Shown here one piece after another: positions 1-8,200 of a stretch of DNA of 49,503 nucleotides (its first letter is position 1; each line of letters opens with the position of its first letter). Location: assembly GCA_021806745.1 (NCBI GenBank), contig JAJZQS010000004.1, forward strand, positions 1 to 49,503, read 5' to 3'. The notes beneath the pieces are model-generated. The model saw nothing but the letters and a program-made list of their open reading frames with translations, did no database searches and was not told the DNA's origin. The translations under genes were made by a program, and so were the position numbers. The stretch comes from a bacterium (lineage in GTDB: Bacteria > Elusimicrobiota > Elusimicrobia > UBA1565 > UBA9628).

Positions 1-354
1 ATCGCCATTCCGCAGTACTTCAAGGTCGTCGAGAAGGGCAAGGTCTCGGAAGCGCTGTCGACCCTGGACTCCATTCGCGGCGCCCAGGAGCGCTACCTGG
101 CCAAGTACGGAAATTACCTCGGCTCCGCCTGGACCACCCCCGGGTTCGACCTCCAGATCCCGCTCATGGTCAACTTCAACCCGCCCACCACGCCCACCAC
201 CGGCGCCGGCCCCAACTGGTCAACGACGGTGACGCGCAACTCCTCGCCGGCGCTCTACGGCGCCTACACGATCACCTACGCGGTGACCGCCGGTACGCCG
301 CCGACCATCACCTGCAGCCAGGCCAACTGCCAAGCCGACCTGATGCCGCAGTAA
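1..354 (+). CDS. Type IV pilin-like protein, 3' part (5' end outside window)
   Basis: The frame is open from base 1 to TAA at 352-354 and gives 117 residues. It begins IAIPQYFKVVEKGK, which matches the end of the hydrophobic N-terminal helix of type IV pilins (…ILAAIAIPQY) running into the alpha-1 helix. The prepilin cleavage site and first ~25 residues lie outside the window. The remainder is a Thr/Pro-rich globular part with a C-terminal pair of cysteines (CSQANC), typical of the disulfide loop in many pilins. Pilins are processed by prepilin peptidase and assembled into pili or pseudopili at the inner membrane. Whether this is a major or minor pilin cannot be told. A strong terminator follows 22 bases after the stop. 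Confidence 0.85.
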   Translation: MAIPQYFKVVEKGKVSEALSTLDSIRGAQERYLAKYGNYLGSAWTTPGFDLQIPLMVNFNPPTTPTTGAGPNWSTTVTRNSSPALYGAYTITYAVTAGTPPTITCSQANCQADLMPQ

Positions 355-375
355 GCGCGCCGCTCGCATCGCATC

Positions 376-409
376 GAAGGCCCCTTCCTCGGAAGGGGCC
401 TTCCTTTTT
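376..409 (+). terminator. Rho-independent terminator after the pilin gene
   Basis: A perfect 13-bp stem (376-388 with 391-403) with a 2-base loop is followed by C and five T residues (404-409). It sits just after the pilin stop, so it ends the pilin transcript before the next gene's promoter. Confidence 0.93.
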
Positions 410-429
410 CGGCGGCGCGATGCTAGTAT
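401..429 (+). promoter_or_regulatory. Extended -10 promoter of the saccharopine dehydrogenase-like gene
   Basis: TGC TAGTAT (421-429) is an extended -10 box. It ends 7 nt before the GTG at 437, which places the predicted transcript start at or next to the start codon. TTCCTT at 401-406 has the right 17-nt spacing for a weak -35 and overlaps the terminator T-tract. Confidence 0.6.
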
Positions 430-436
430 TCGGCCT

Positions 437-1627
437 GTGTCCCGCTACCTCGTGCTCGGCGCCGGCTTCCAGGGCCGCGCCTGCGCCTACGACCTGAGCC
501 GCAGCCCCGGCGTCACGCAAGTCGCCCTGGCCGACGCGTCCCCGCAGGCCCTGGCTTCGGCCGGCGCGTTTCTGCGCAAGGCGGCTCGCGGAGCGCGCGT
601 GCGCCTGTTGCGCCTGGACGCCGCGCGCCCCGCCGAAATCGAGCGCGCGGCGCGCGAAGTCGACGCGGTCGTGTCCTGCGTCCCCTACTTCCTGAACCTG
701 CCGCTGGCCGAGGCCGCCGTGCGCGCCGGGACGCACTTCGTCGATCTCGGCGGCAGCACCGACATCGTGCGCCGCGAATTGGCCCTGCACGCCCGCGCCA
801 AGCGCGCCGGAGTCTGCGTTCGCCCCGACAACGGTCTAGGGCCGGGCATGATCTCGACTTTGGCCGTGGCCGCGATGAACCGCCTTGACCGGACCGACGA
901 GGTGCGCATCTACGACGGCGGCCTGCCGCAAAATCCCGTGCCGCCGCTCAACTACATGCTGACCTTCTCCGAACACGGGCTCATCAACGAGTATGCCGGA
1001 ACCGCCGTGGCCCTCGTCGGCGGCCGCGTCGTGCGACGGCCCGCGCTCTCGGACCTGGAGACCGTCGAGGTTCCGCTCTTGGGACGCCTGGAGGCCGGAC
1101 ACGCGGCGGGCGGGCTGTCGACGCTGGCCGAGACCTACGCGGGCCGGGTGCGCACGATGTACAACAAGTTCTTGCGCTACCCCGGGCACATCCCGGCCAT
1201 GGAGGCGATGCGCGAGATGGGGTTTTTCGACGAAACGCCGCTCACGCTGCGCCCCGGCGTCAGGTTCGCGCCGCGGGAATTGGCGGCCAAGCTCTTTCGC
1301 CGCCACTTCGAGCGGCCCGGCGAGCGCGACCTCGTCGTCATCCAGGTCGTCGCGCGCGGAGTCAAGGACGGCGCCCCGGCCGAGGTGGTCTGCGACATGC
1401 TCGACCGCTACGACCCCAAGACCGCGATGACCGCGATGATGCGCACGACCGCGTTTCCCGCCTCGATCGTGGCCCAACTCGCGGCCGGCGGCCGGCTCGA
1501 GCCCGGCGCCTTCCCCGTGGAGACCGGAGTGCCGCCGGACCTGTTCCTGGCCGAGGCCGCCAAGCGCGGCTTCAAGCCGAAGTGGACGCTCCGGCGCCCG
1601 GCGCTCAAGCCCCGCGCGAAAGCCTAG
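437..1627 (+). CDS. Saccharopine dehydrogenase-like NAD(P)-dependent oxidoreductase
   Basis: A protein of 396 residues. The N-terminus (YLVLGAGFQGRACAYDL) is a Rossmann GxGxxG nucleotide-binding motif. It is followed by a DVVSC-like segment (VDAVVSCVPYF) and G(T)HFVDLGG, characteristic of the saccharopine dehydrogenase / lysine 6-dehydrogenase family. A C-terminal catalytic-like region includes DNGLGPGM. Members use NAD(P) to form or split amino-acid imine adducts, but the substrate cannot be read from sequence and no lysine genes are adjacent. GTG is chosen because the Rossmann fold begins at residue 3 and an extended -10 box lies 7 nt upstream. The 3' end overlaps the converging small membrane gene by 23 bases. 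Confidence 0.8.
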   Translation: MSRYLVLGAGFQGRACAYDLSRSPGVTQVALADASPQALASAGAFLRKAARGARVRLLRLDAARPAEIERAAREVDAVVSCVPYFLNLPLAEAAVRAGTHFVDLGGSTDIVRRELALHARAKRAGVCVRPDNGLGPGMISTLAVAAMNRLDRTDEVRIYDGGLPQNPVPPLNYMLTFSEHGLINEYAGTAVALVGGRVVRRPALSDLETVEVPLLGRLEAGHAAGGLSTLAETYAGRVRTMYNKFLRYPGHIPAMEAMREMGFFDETPLTLRPGVRFAPRELAAKLFRRHFERPGERDLVVIQVVARGVKDGAPAEVVCDMLDRYDPKTAMTAMMRTTAFPASIVAQLAAGGRLEPGAFPVETGVPPDLFLAEAAKRGFKPKWTLRRPALKPRAKA

Positions 1628-1943
1628 GCCGGCGCCGCAATCCCGACAGAGCCAGAATCGCGCCGCCGAGGATCGTCCCTCCGACGGCGAACGGCGCGCC
1701 CGCCGCGGCCGCGCCAAGCAAGGCCTTCCAGCGCGCGCGCTCGGGCGTGTCGCCGCCGTAGCGCAGCTGGACGCGCCGCACGACCGCGAAACAGGCGGCA
1801 AACGACGCCGCGCACGCCAGCGCCAAGGACACCGGGCCGAACTCCCAGCCCAGGCCGAAAAACAGCCAATCGATCCCGAGAATCGCGACGCCGCTGAGCG
1901 GATGGAAGAACTCTCGGCCGGGCGCGGCCGCCGGTTCGCTCAC
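1605..1943 (-). CDS. Small membrane protein of unknown function
   Basis: A protein of 112 residues starting with GTG at 1943, which overlaps the stop of the upstream gene as GTGA. This indicates translational coupling. After a short hydrophilic N-terminus there are two hydrophobic segments (around VAILGIDWLFFGLGWEFG and VSLALACAASFAACFAV), an arginine-rich loop (RRVQLRYGGD) and a third, C-terminal hydrophobic stretch rich in Gly/Ala. I do not recognise the family. It probably works with the membrane protein encoded just upstream. A longer open frame extends upstream to 2522, but that part is antisense-type composition and is not coding. Confidence 0.6.
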   Translation of the reverse strand: MSEPAAAPGREFFHPLSGVAILGIDWLFFGLGWEFGPVSLALACAASFAACFAVVRRVQLRYGGDTPERARWKALLGAAAAGAPFAVGGTILGGAILALSGLRRRPRLSRGA

Positions 1944-2686
1944 GGGCCGCCGTCGACGGACTTCTCGGCCGCCTTCTCCTGCGCGCGCGAGACGGCCTGG
2001 CGCAGTTGATCGTTTTCGGCCACCATCTTCTCCAGGGCCCGGCTCAGGTTGTCGAGCAGTGAATTGACGGTCAAGACGGTCTTTTTGAGCTCCGGGTCCA
2101 ACTTCTCGTCGATCTCGAGTCCCCAGCCGCCGTTGGCCAGCCGCTCCAGCGCCAGCCTCAACTCCAAGGTCTTCGCCCGTCGATCGCCCGCGCGCACGCG
2201 GTGGGCCATGACCGCGGTGAAGAAGGCCACGATGTAGAAAAACACGAAGCGCAGCAGGAGGTCCTCCAGCGGCACGCCCACGGCGGCCTTGCCCTCGAAC
2301 CAAAGAGCCGCGTAGGTGAGGCTTGAGACCGTGCCGATGAGAAAGCTCTGGCCGACCTGGGTCATGAGGCCCGACATGAACATGATCAGGAAATACATCA
2401 AGTACAGCTCGTTGTCCAATCCCTCGCTGGTGTAGACCAGCCCGGTCACGATGCCCACGTCCCAGAGATAGGCCAAGCCCTGCGCCAACGGAGTGTTGAG
2501 ACGGGCGTCGCGCAGACGCCACAAGAGCAGACTCGTGAAGAGGTAGAAGACCGCGGCGGCGTAGGGGCCCGGCCCCACGGGCGCCTGATGGTAGCCGCTG
2601 TAGGACAACATCAGCACCAGCGACGCGAACACCAGAACGCGAAACGCGAAAACGGCCGACTTATCGTCCAGGGAAAACGACTCCAT
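1940..2686 (-). CDS. Multipass membrane protein with C-terminal coiled coil (sensor-like, no output domain)
   Basis: A protein of 248 residues with about five or six hydrophobic segments in the first ~165 residues, arranged like the membrane sensor part of histidine kinases (MASE/7TM-like). A basic turn (HRVRAGDRRAKTLELRL) leads into a predicted coiled coil with phrases such as LTVNSLLDNLSRALEKM and ENDQLRQAVSRAQEK. No kinase, GGDEF or other output domain follows. The Asn-Ser-Leu-Leu-Asp-Asn-Leu stretch recalls a dimerisation helix, but no phospho-acceptor His is present there. It forms a two-gene unit with the overlapping small membrane protein. Function unknown; a truncated sensor or membrane scaffold is possible. 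Confidence 0.65.
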   Translation of the reverse strand: MESFSLDDKSAVFAFRVLVFASLVLMLSYSGYHQAPVGPGPYAAAVFYLFTSLLLWRLRDARLNTPLAQGLAYLWDVGIVTGLVYTSEGLDNELYLMYFLIMFMSGLMTQVGQSFLIGTVSSLTYAALWFEGKAAVGVPLEDLLLRFVFFYIVAFFTAVMAHRVRAGDRRAKTLELRLALERLANGGWGLEIDEKLDPELKKTVLTVNSLLDNLSRALEKMVAENDQLRQAVSRAQEKAAEKSVDGGP

Positions 2687-2786
2687 TTGAATCAGTGTGC
2701 CCCCCCCATCGACGCTTGTAAAGACCCATTCGTGAGAATTCAGAATGAATTAATCAGCCCGTTAGAATAATGATAATTTTGGGCGC

Positions 2787-2815
2787 TTCACGAGCGGGGC
2801 GCAATCTGTTAGACT
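2787..2815 (+). promoter_or_regulatory. Promoter of the cyclophilin lipoprotein gene
   Basis: TTCACG (2787-2792), a 17-nt spacer and TGT TAGACT (extended -10, hexamer 2810-2815) lie 6 nt before the ATG at 2822, a leaderless layout. The upstream 2700-2780 stretch is notably AT-rich for this window and could contain an UP element or the opposite promoter. Confidence 0.7.
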
Positions 2816-2821
2816 GCGCCC

Positions 2822-3562
2822 ATGCCCACGAAATCCTTCGCCGTGCTCTTTTGCGCCGCGCTGCTTGGCGCCGCCGCCTGCGACAAGAAATCTCCGGCCG
2901 CCTCCTCGTCCGCCCCGGTCCCAGCACCCGCCGCGCCGCCCCCGGCCGTGCCCATCCCCGCTCCGGCCGCGCCCGCGGCGGCGGCCTCCGCCTTGATGTC
3001 TCCCGAAAACGCGACCGCGAAGGCTCCCGACGTCTTCAAGGTCAAGCTCGTCACGACCCAGGGCGACATGGTCCTGGAAATCCACCGCGCCTGGGCGCCC
3101 AACGGCGCCGACCGCTTCTACAACCTGGTCAAGATCGGCTTCTTCGACGGTTGCGAGTTCTTCCGCGTGCTCGACGGCTTCATGGCCCAGGTCGGCATCC
3201 ACGGCGACCCCGCCGTCGCGGCGAAGTGGCAGAACGCGAACATTCCCGACGACCCGAATGTCCCGTCGGTGTCCAACACCCGCGGCATGGTCAGCTTCGC
3301 CACCGCGGGGCCGAACACGCGCACGACGCAGTTCTTCATCAACTTCGCCGACAACTCGACGCTGGACTCGCAGGGATTCACGCCCATCGGCAAGGTCGTG
3401 TCGGGAGATGCGGTGCTCGACAAACTCTACCGCGGCTACGGCGAGGGCGCGCCTCAAGGCAACGGCCCCGATCAGGGCCGCATCCAAGCCGAGGGCAACG
3501 CCTACCTGAAGTCTCAATTCCCCAAGCTCGACGCCATCGTCAGCGCGCGGCTGATGCCCTGA
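2822..3562 (+). CDS. Cyclophilin-type peptidyl-prolyl isomerase, lipoprotein
   Basis: A protein of 246 residues. A short basic N-terminus and hydrophobic stretch end in a lipobox, LGAAAC, so Cys20 should be lipidated after signal peptidase II cleavage. A Pro/Ala-rich linker (~25-58) is followed by a cyclophilin domain: TTQGDMVLEIHRAWAPNGADRF, FFRVLDGFMAQ (FHRV region, with FR in place of the usual HR), RGMVSFA and TTQFFINFADN. The protein should catalyse proline isomerisation during folding of exported proteins in the periplasm. Replacement of the usual FHR histidine by Phe occurs in some bacterial cyclophilins and may lower activity. A second, cytoplasmic-type cyclophilin is encoded at 11297-11803. 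Confidence 0.88.
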   Translation: MPTKSFAVLFCAALLGAAACDKKSPAASSSAPVPAPAAPPPAVPIPAPAAPAAAASALMSPENATAKAPDVFKVKLVTTQGDMVLEIHRAWAPNGADRFYNLVKIGFFDGCEFFRVLDGFMAQVGIHGDPAVAAKWQNANIPDDPNVPSVSNTRGMVSFATAGPNTRTTQFFINFADNSTLDSQGFTPIGKVVSGDAVLDKLYRGYGEGAPQGNGPDQGRIQAEGNAYLKSQFPKLDAIVSARLMP

Positions 3563-3575
3563 CGCCCCGCCCTCC

Positions 3576-3618
3576 GGGCGCCTAGGTCCAACGGCCCAGG
3601 CGCCCAGGGGGACTTTTT
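3576..3618 (+). terminator. Possible terminator after the cyclophilin gene
   Basis: An 8-bp GC-rich stem (3576-3583 with 3598-3605) with a 14-base loop is followed after 8 bases by five T residues (3614-3618). The gap between stem and T-tract makes it weaker than a canonical terminator, and the T-tract runs into the next gene's -10 box. Confidence 0.4.
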
Positions 3619-3626
3619 GCTAACAT
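3618..3626 (+). promoter_or_regulatory. Extended -10 box of the glucoamylase gene
   Basis: TGC TAACAT (3618-3626) ends 7 nt before the ATG at 3634. An upstream ATG at 3625 is made from the last bases of this -10 box and would lie before the transcript start. No convincing -35 was found. Confidence 0.5.
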
Positions 3627-3633
3627 GTCGGGG

Positions 3634-5190
3634 ATGCGACGCGCGTTCGCCGTCGTCACTTGGTCGGTTCTCGCGCTGAGCGCGCGCGCCGCCGTCCCGG
3701 CCTTCGTGCCCGCGCCTTCCTCCGTCTCGGACGGCGACGCGCTCTTCGACGGCCGCGCGCCGCTGGCCGCGGCGGGCCTCGACGCGGGGCAAGACTCCTC
3801 CGCCGGCCTCAACGCCTGGCTCGACATGGAGCGTCAAGTCGCCCTGCAGAAAATGGAGGCCAACATCTCGCCGCCGGGCGCCGCGCCCGGCGCCGTGGCC
3901 GCCTCGCCCTCCCACGCCGATCCGGATTACTGGTACAACTGGCGCAGAGACGCGGCGCTGACCATGGACGAGGTCGTCACGCTCTACAATCAGGCCGCAG
4001 ACCCCGCCCAACAGGCCGCCTACGGCAAGATGCTCGACGACTACGCCGCCTTCGTGCGCCGCGAGCAGACGGCCCAAACGCTCACGGGGCTCGGCGAGCC
4101 CAAGTTCAACATGGACGGCACGCCCTTCAACGGACCATGGGGCCGCCCGCAAGACGACGCTCCGGCCGAGGAAGCCAGCGCGCTCATCCACTACGCCGCC
4201 GCGCTGATCGCTCAGGGCCAGACGGCCAAGGCCAAAGCCCTCTACGGCGACTTCCAGACCGGCATCAAGGCCGACTTGGAGTATGTCTCGCACCATTGGC
4301 AGGAGACCAGCTTCGACGTGTGGGAGGAGGTCAAGGCTCACCATTTCGACACCGAGATGGCCCAGCGCACGGCGCTGCTGGAAGGCGCGTGGCTGGCCGA
4401 CCAGCTGGGCGATCCCGGGGCCGCGGCCTGGTACAGCGAGCAGGCCTCCGCGCTCAAGGACGCCATCCGCGCGCATTGGGATCCGCAAAACGGCTACATC
4501 GACTCCGCGCTCGACCAAGACGGCGGACTCAACTACAAGTCCAGCGACCTGGACTCGGCCGTGATCCTTGGCGCCATTCATCGCCGCAACCTCGACGCCC
4601 AGGCCGAGACCGGCGCCCAACTCCAATTCTTCGCCCCGGACGACCCGCGCGTGCTGGCCACCGCCGAGGCCCTCAAGTCCAAATTCCGCACCGAATACCC
4701 GATCAACGCCGCAGGTCCGGGCGTGGCCATCGGGCGCTACCCCGAGGACCAATATTTCGGCGGCAACCCCTGGCCTCTGCTGACCGCCGCCTACGCCCAA
4801 CTCGAGTACATGGCGGCGCTGGATTTCCTCCAGCAGGGCTCCATCCCCATCGAAGGCAAGGATTTGGCTTTCTTCCGCGATCTTCCCCTGTCTTCGGCCG
4901 ACAAGGCCGCGCTGTCGGCCGGGCAGACCGTCGCGGCCGGAGATCCGCTGTTCCTGCGCCTGATCACGGCGCTGTCCGATGACGGCGACCAGGAACTGGC
5001 CTGCATCCGCGCGCACGCCTACCCCGACGGCTCCCTTTCCGAGCAGATGGACCGCAACAGCGGCTACATGACTTCCGCCAACGATCTCACTTGGAACTAC
5101 GCCGCCATGCTGACCGCGCTTCAGGCCCGCGACGCGCTCGCCGCGGCACGAGGCGCCCTGCCGTTGGCCGCCGCCCGCACCCACCGCTGA
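3634..5190 (+). CDS. Secreted glucoamylase, glycoside hydrolase family 15 (fungal-type)
   Basis: A protein of 518 residues that should release glucose from the non-reducing ends of starch or glycogen. MRRAFAVVTWSVLALSARA is a clear Sec signal peptide. The catalytic domain follows the fungal glucoamylase pattern closely: VAASPSHADPDYWYNWRRDAAL, GLGEPKFNMDGTPF, GPWGRPQDDAPA, SFDVWEEV and DLTWNYAAMLTA. The first Glu of WEEV (about residue 231) matches the general acid (A. niger E179). The Glu of LSEQ (about residue 470) matches the general base (E400). There is no starch-binding domain. The start at 3634 is preferred over the ATG at 3625 because the latter overlaps the -10 box. Close similarity to eukaryotic enzymes raises the question of transfer. 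Confidence 0.9.
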   Translation: MRRAFAVVTWSVLALSARAAVPAFVPAPSSVSDGDALFDGRAPLAAAGLDAGQDSSAGLNAWLDMERQVALQKMEANISPPGAAPGAVAASPSHADPDYWYNWRRDAALTMDEVVTLYNQAADPAQQAAYGKMLDDYAAFVRREQTAQTLTGLGEPKFNMDGTPFNGPWGRPQDDAPAEEASALIHYAAALIAQGQTAKAKALYGDFQTGIKADLEYVSHHWQETSFDVWEEVKAHHFDTEMAQRTALLEGAWLADQLGDPGAAAWYSEQASALKDAIRAHWDPQNGYIDSALDQDGGLNYKSSDLDSAVILGAIHRRNLDAQAETGAQLQFFAPDDPRVLATAEALKSKFRTEYPINAAGPGVAIGRYPEDQYFGGNPWPLLTAAYAQLEYMAALDFLQQGSIPIEGKDLAFFRDLPLSSADKAALSAGQTVAAGDPLFLRLITALSDDGDQELACIRAHAYPDGSLSEQMDRNSGYMTSANDLTWNYAAMLTALQARDALAAARGALPLAAARTHR

Positions 5191-5232
5191 GCACCGCGCC
5201 TCTGGCACAAGCGTTGCCTTACTAAGGGGCGC

Positions 5233-8200
5233 ATGCCCGCCAACAAATCCATCCTGGACGGCAACGCGGCCGTCGCCGACGTGGCCTACCGCCTCAGCGA
5301 GGTGGTGTCGATTTTTCCGATCACGCCGTCGTCGGCCATGGGCGAGTGGGCCGACCAGTGGTCCGGCGAGGGACGCGCCAATCTCTGGGGCGACGTTCCG
5401 CTCGTCTGCGAGATGCAAAGCGAGGGGGGTGCGGCCGGCGCCGCGCACGGCGCGCTGCAGGCGGGCGCGCTGGCGACGACTTTCACCGCCTCGCAAGGCC
5501 TTCTGCTGATGATTCCGAACATGTACAAGATCGCCGGCGAACTGACCTCGGCGGTCTTCCATGTCGCCGCGCGCAGCGTCGCCGCGCACGCCCTGTCGAT
5601 CTTCGGCGACCACGGCGACGTGATGGCCGCGCGCCAGACCGGCTGGGCGATGCTGTGCTCGCACGACGTCCAGGAAGCGGCGGACATGGCCGCGATCGCG
5701 CACGCCGCGACGCTGGAAGCGCGCGTGCCCTTCGTGCATTTCTTCGACGGCTTTCGCACCAGCCACGAGATCGCCGACATCTCCCTGCCCGATGACGCCG
5801 TTTTGCGCGCGCTGCTGGGGCCGGACGCGGGCCGCGCGCACCGCGAACGGGCGCTGACGCCCGACCGGCCGGTCCTGCGCGGCACGGCGCAAAATCCCGA
5901 CGTCTTCTTTCAATCCCGGGAGGCGGCCAATCCCTACTATGACGCCGCGCCGGATGTCGTGCGGCGCGCGATGGCGCGCTATGCGAAGCTGACCGGCCGC
6001 GACTACGGCCTCTACGACTACCACGGGGCGCCGGACGCCGAGCGCGTGGTCGTGGTCATGGGCTCGGCCGCGCAGACCGTGGCCGCGACCGTCGACGCGC
6101 TCAACGCGCGCGGCGAGAAGGTCGGAGTGGTCAAGGTCCGACTCTACCGCCCCTTCGACGCCGCCGCTTTCGCCAAAGCTTTTCCCGCCGCGACGAAAGC
6201 GGTCGCCGTGCTCGACCGCACCAAGGAGCCGGGCTCGGTCGGCGAACCGCTGTTTCTCGATGCGCTGGGCGCGCTTGAACGCGCGCTGTCGGCCGGAACG
6301 GCGCCGTTCGCCTCTTTGCCGCGGCTGATCGGCGGACGCTACGGGCTGTCGTCCAAGGAATTCACGCCGGCGATGGCCAAGGCCGTCTTCGATGAACTCG
6401 CCGCGCCCAAGCCGCGCGCGCGTTTTTCCGTCGGCATCCGCGACGACGTCACCGGGCTGAGCCTGGACCATGACCCTTCTTTCTCCGCCGAAAACGGCGA
6501 CGCGTTCCGCGCGGTGTTCTTCGGCCTGGGCTCCGACGGCACGGTCGGCGCCAACAAAAATTCGATCCACATCATCGGCGAGGGCGCGGATCAGCATGTA
6601 CAGGCGTATTTCGTCTACGACTCCAAGAAGTCGGGGGCGATGACCGTGTCCCACCTGCGCTTTGGCCCCAAGCCGATCCGCGCGCCGTATCTCATCGAGC
6701 GCGCGGACTTCTTGGCCTGCCACCAGGACTCCTTTCTGGGGCGCTTCAAGATGCTGGAGCTCCTGGCGCCGGGGGGCGTGTTCCTGCTCAACACCTCCGT
6801 GCCCGCCGAGTCGGTCTGGGCGAGCCTGCCGCGCGCGGATCAAGAACTCATCCGCGCCAAGAAGCTGCGCGTGTTCGTCATCGACGCCTACGCGCTCGCG
6901 CGCGAGCAGAAGCTCGGCGGACGCATCAACACGGTGATGCAGACCTGCTTTTTTGCGATCTCGGGGGTGATCGCGCGCGACAAGGCGCTGGCCGCCGTGC
7001 GCGACTCCATCCGCAGAAGCTACGGGAAAAAATCCGAGGAGATCGTGCTGCGCAACCTCGCGGCCGTCGACGCGACGCTGTCGCGTCTGCGCGAGATCAA
7101 AATCGCGGGCGAGATCAACGGCGCCGCCGCCGCGCCCTCGGGCTTCGACGCGCACGCGCCCGAATTCGTCTCGCGAGTGCTCGGGCGCATCTACGCCGGC
7201 GACGGCGACGCGCTTCCGGTTTCGGCCCTGCCCGCCGACGGCACATTCCCCACCGGCACCGCGCGCTACGAAAAGCGCGCGCTGGCGCAAGATGTGCCGG
7301 TCTGGGATCCGGCCTGCTGCATCCAGTGCGGCAAATGCGCGCTGGTCTGCCCGCACGCCGCCATCCGCCAAAAGGCCGTGCCCGAGGAACTGCTGGCCGG
7401 CGCGCCCGCGGACTTGCCTTCGGCGCCGGCCAAGGACTTGGAGTGGAAGGGACACCGCTACCTCCTCCAGGTCTCGCCCGACGACTGCACCGGCTGCGGG
7501 CTGTGCGTGGACGCCTGTCCGGCGCGCAACAAGTCCGAGACGGGGCTCAAGGCCATCAACATGACGCCGATCGCCGCCGTGCGCGAGCGCGAGAGGCGGC
7601 GTTGGGCCCGCTTCGTCGAACTGCCGGAGACGGACCGCGCCCGCATAAAACCCTCGGCGATCCGTTCCCAGCAGTTCCAGCAGCCGCTGTTCGAGTTCTC
7701 CGGCGCCTGCGCCGGCTGCGGCGAGACCCCCTATTTGAAGCTGCTCAGCCAACTTTTCGGCGATCGGCTGCTCGTGGCCAACGCCACCGGCTGCTCGTCG
7801 ATCTACGGCGGAAACCTTCCCACCACGCCCTGGGCCAAGAATCCGGAAGGCCGCGGCCCGGCCTGGTCGAATTCACTGTTCGAGGACAACGCCGAGTTCG
7901 GCCTGGGCCTGCGCCTGGCGCTCGACCACGCCGAGCTGTCGGCGCGCGGCCTGCTGGAAGCGTTGGCCGACCGCCTTGACGCCGACTTGGCGCGCGAAAT
8001 TCTAGGCGCGCGCCAAGACGACGAGGCGGGAGTGCGCGAGCAGCGCGCCCGTCTGGAACGCTTGAAGCCCGCGCTCGCCGCGCTCGACGATCCGCGCGCG
8101 AGGCGCCTGGAGTCGAACCTTTCGGCGCTTTCGCGCAAGAGCGTGTGGATCGTCGGCGGCGACGGCTGGGCCTACGACATCGGCTACGGCGGCCTCGACC

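Noticed and set aside
3634-5190. Suspicion that the glucoamylase lacks its general base
   Set aside because: A Tyr occupies the place of the Glu in the fungal DGEQ stretch, but counting from the Trp of DLTW (W417) shows that A. niger E400 is the Glu of SEQ, which is present here.
3514-7752. A 1412-residue open frame on the minus strand
   Set aside because: It lies opposite the glucoamylase and nifJ genes, is dominated by Arg/Gly/Ala/His low-complexity sequence and matches no family; such antisense frames are normal at this GC content.
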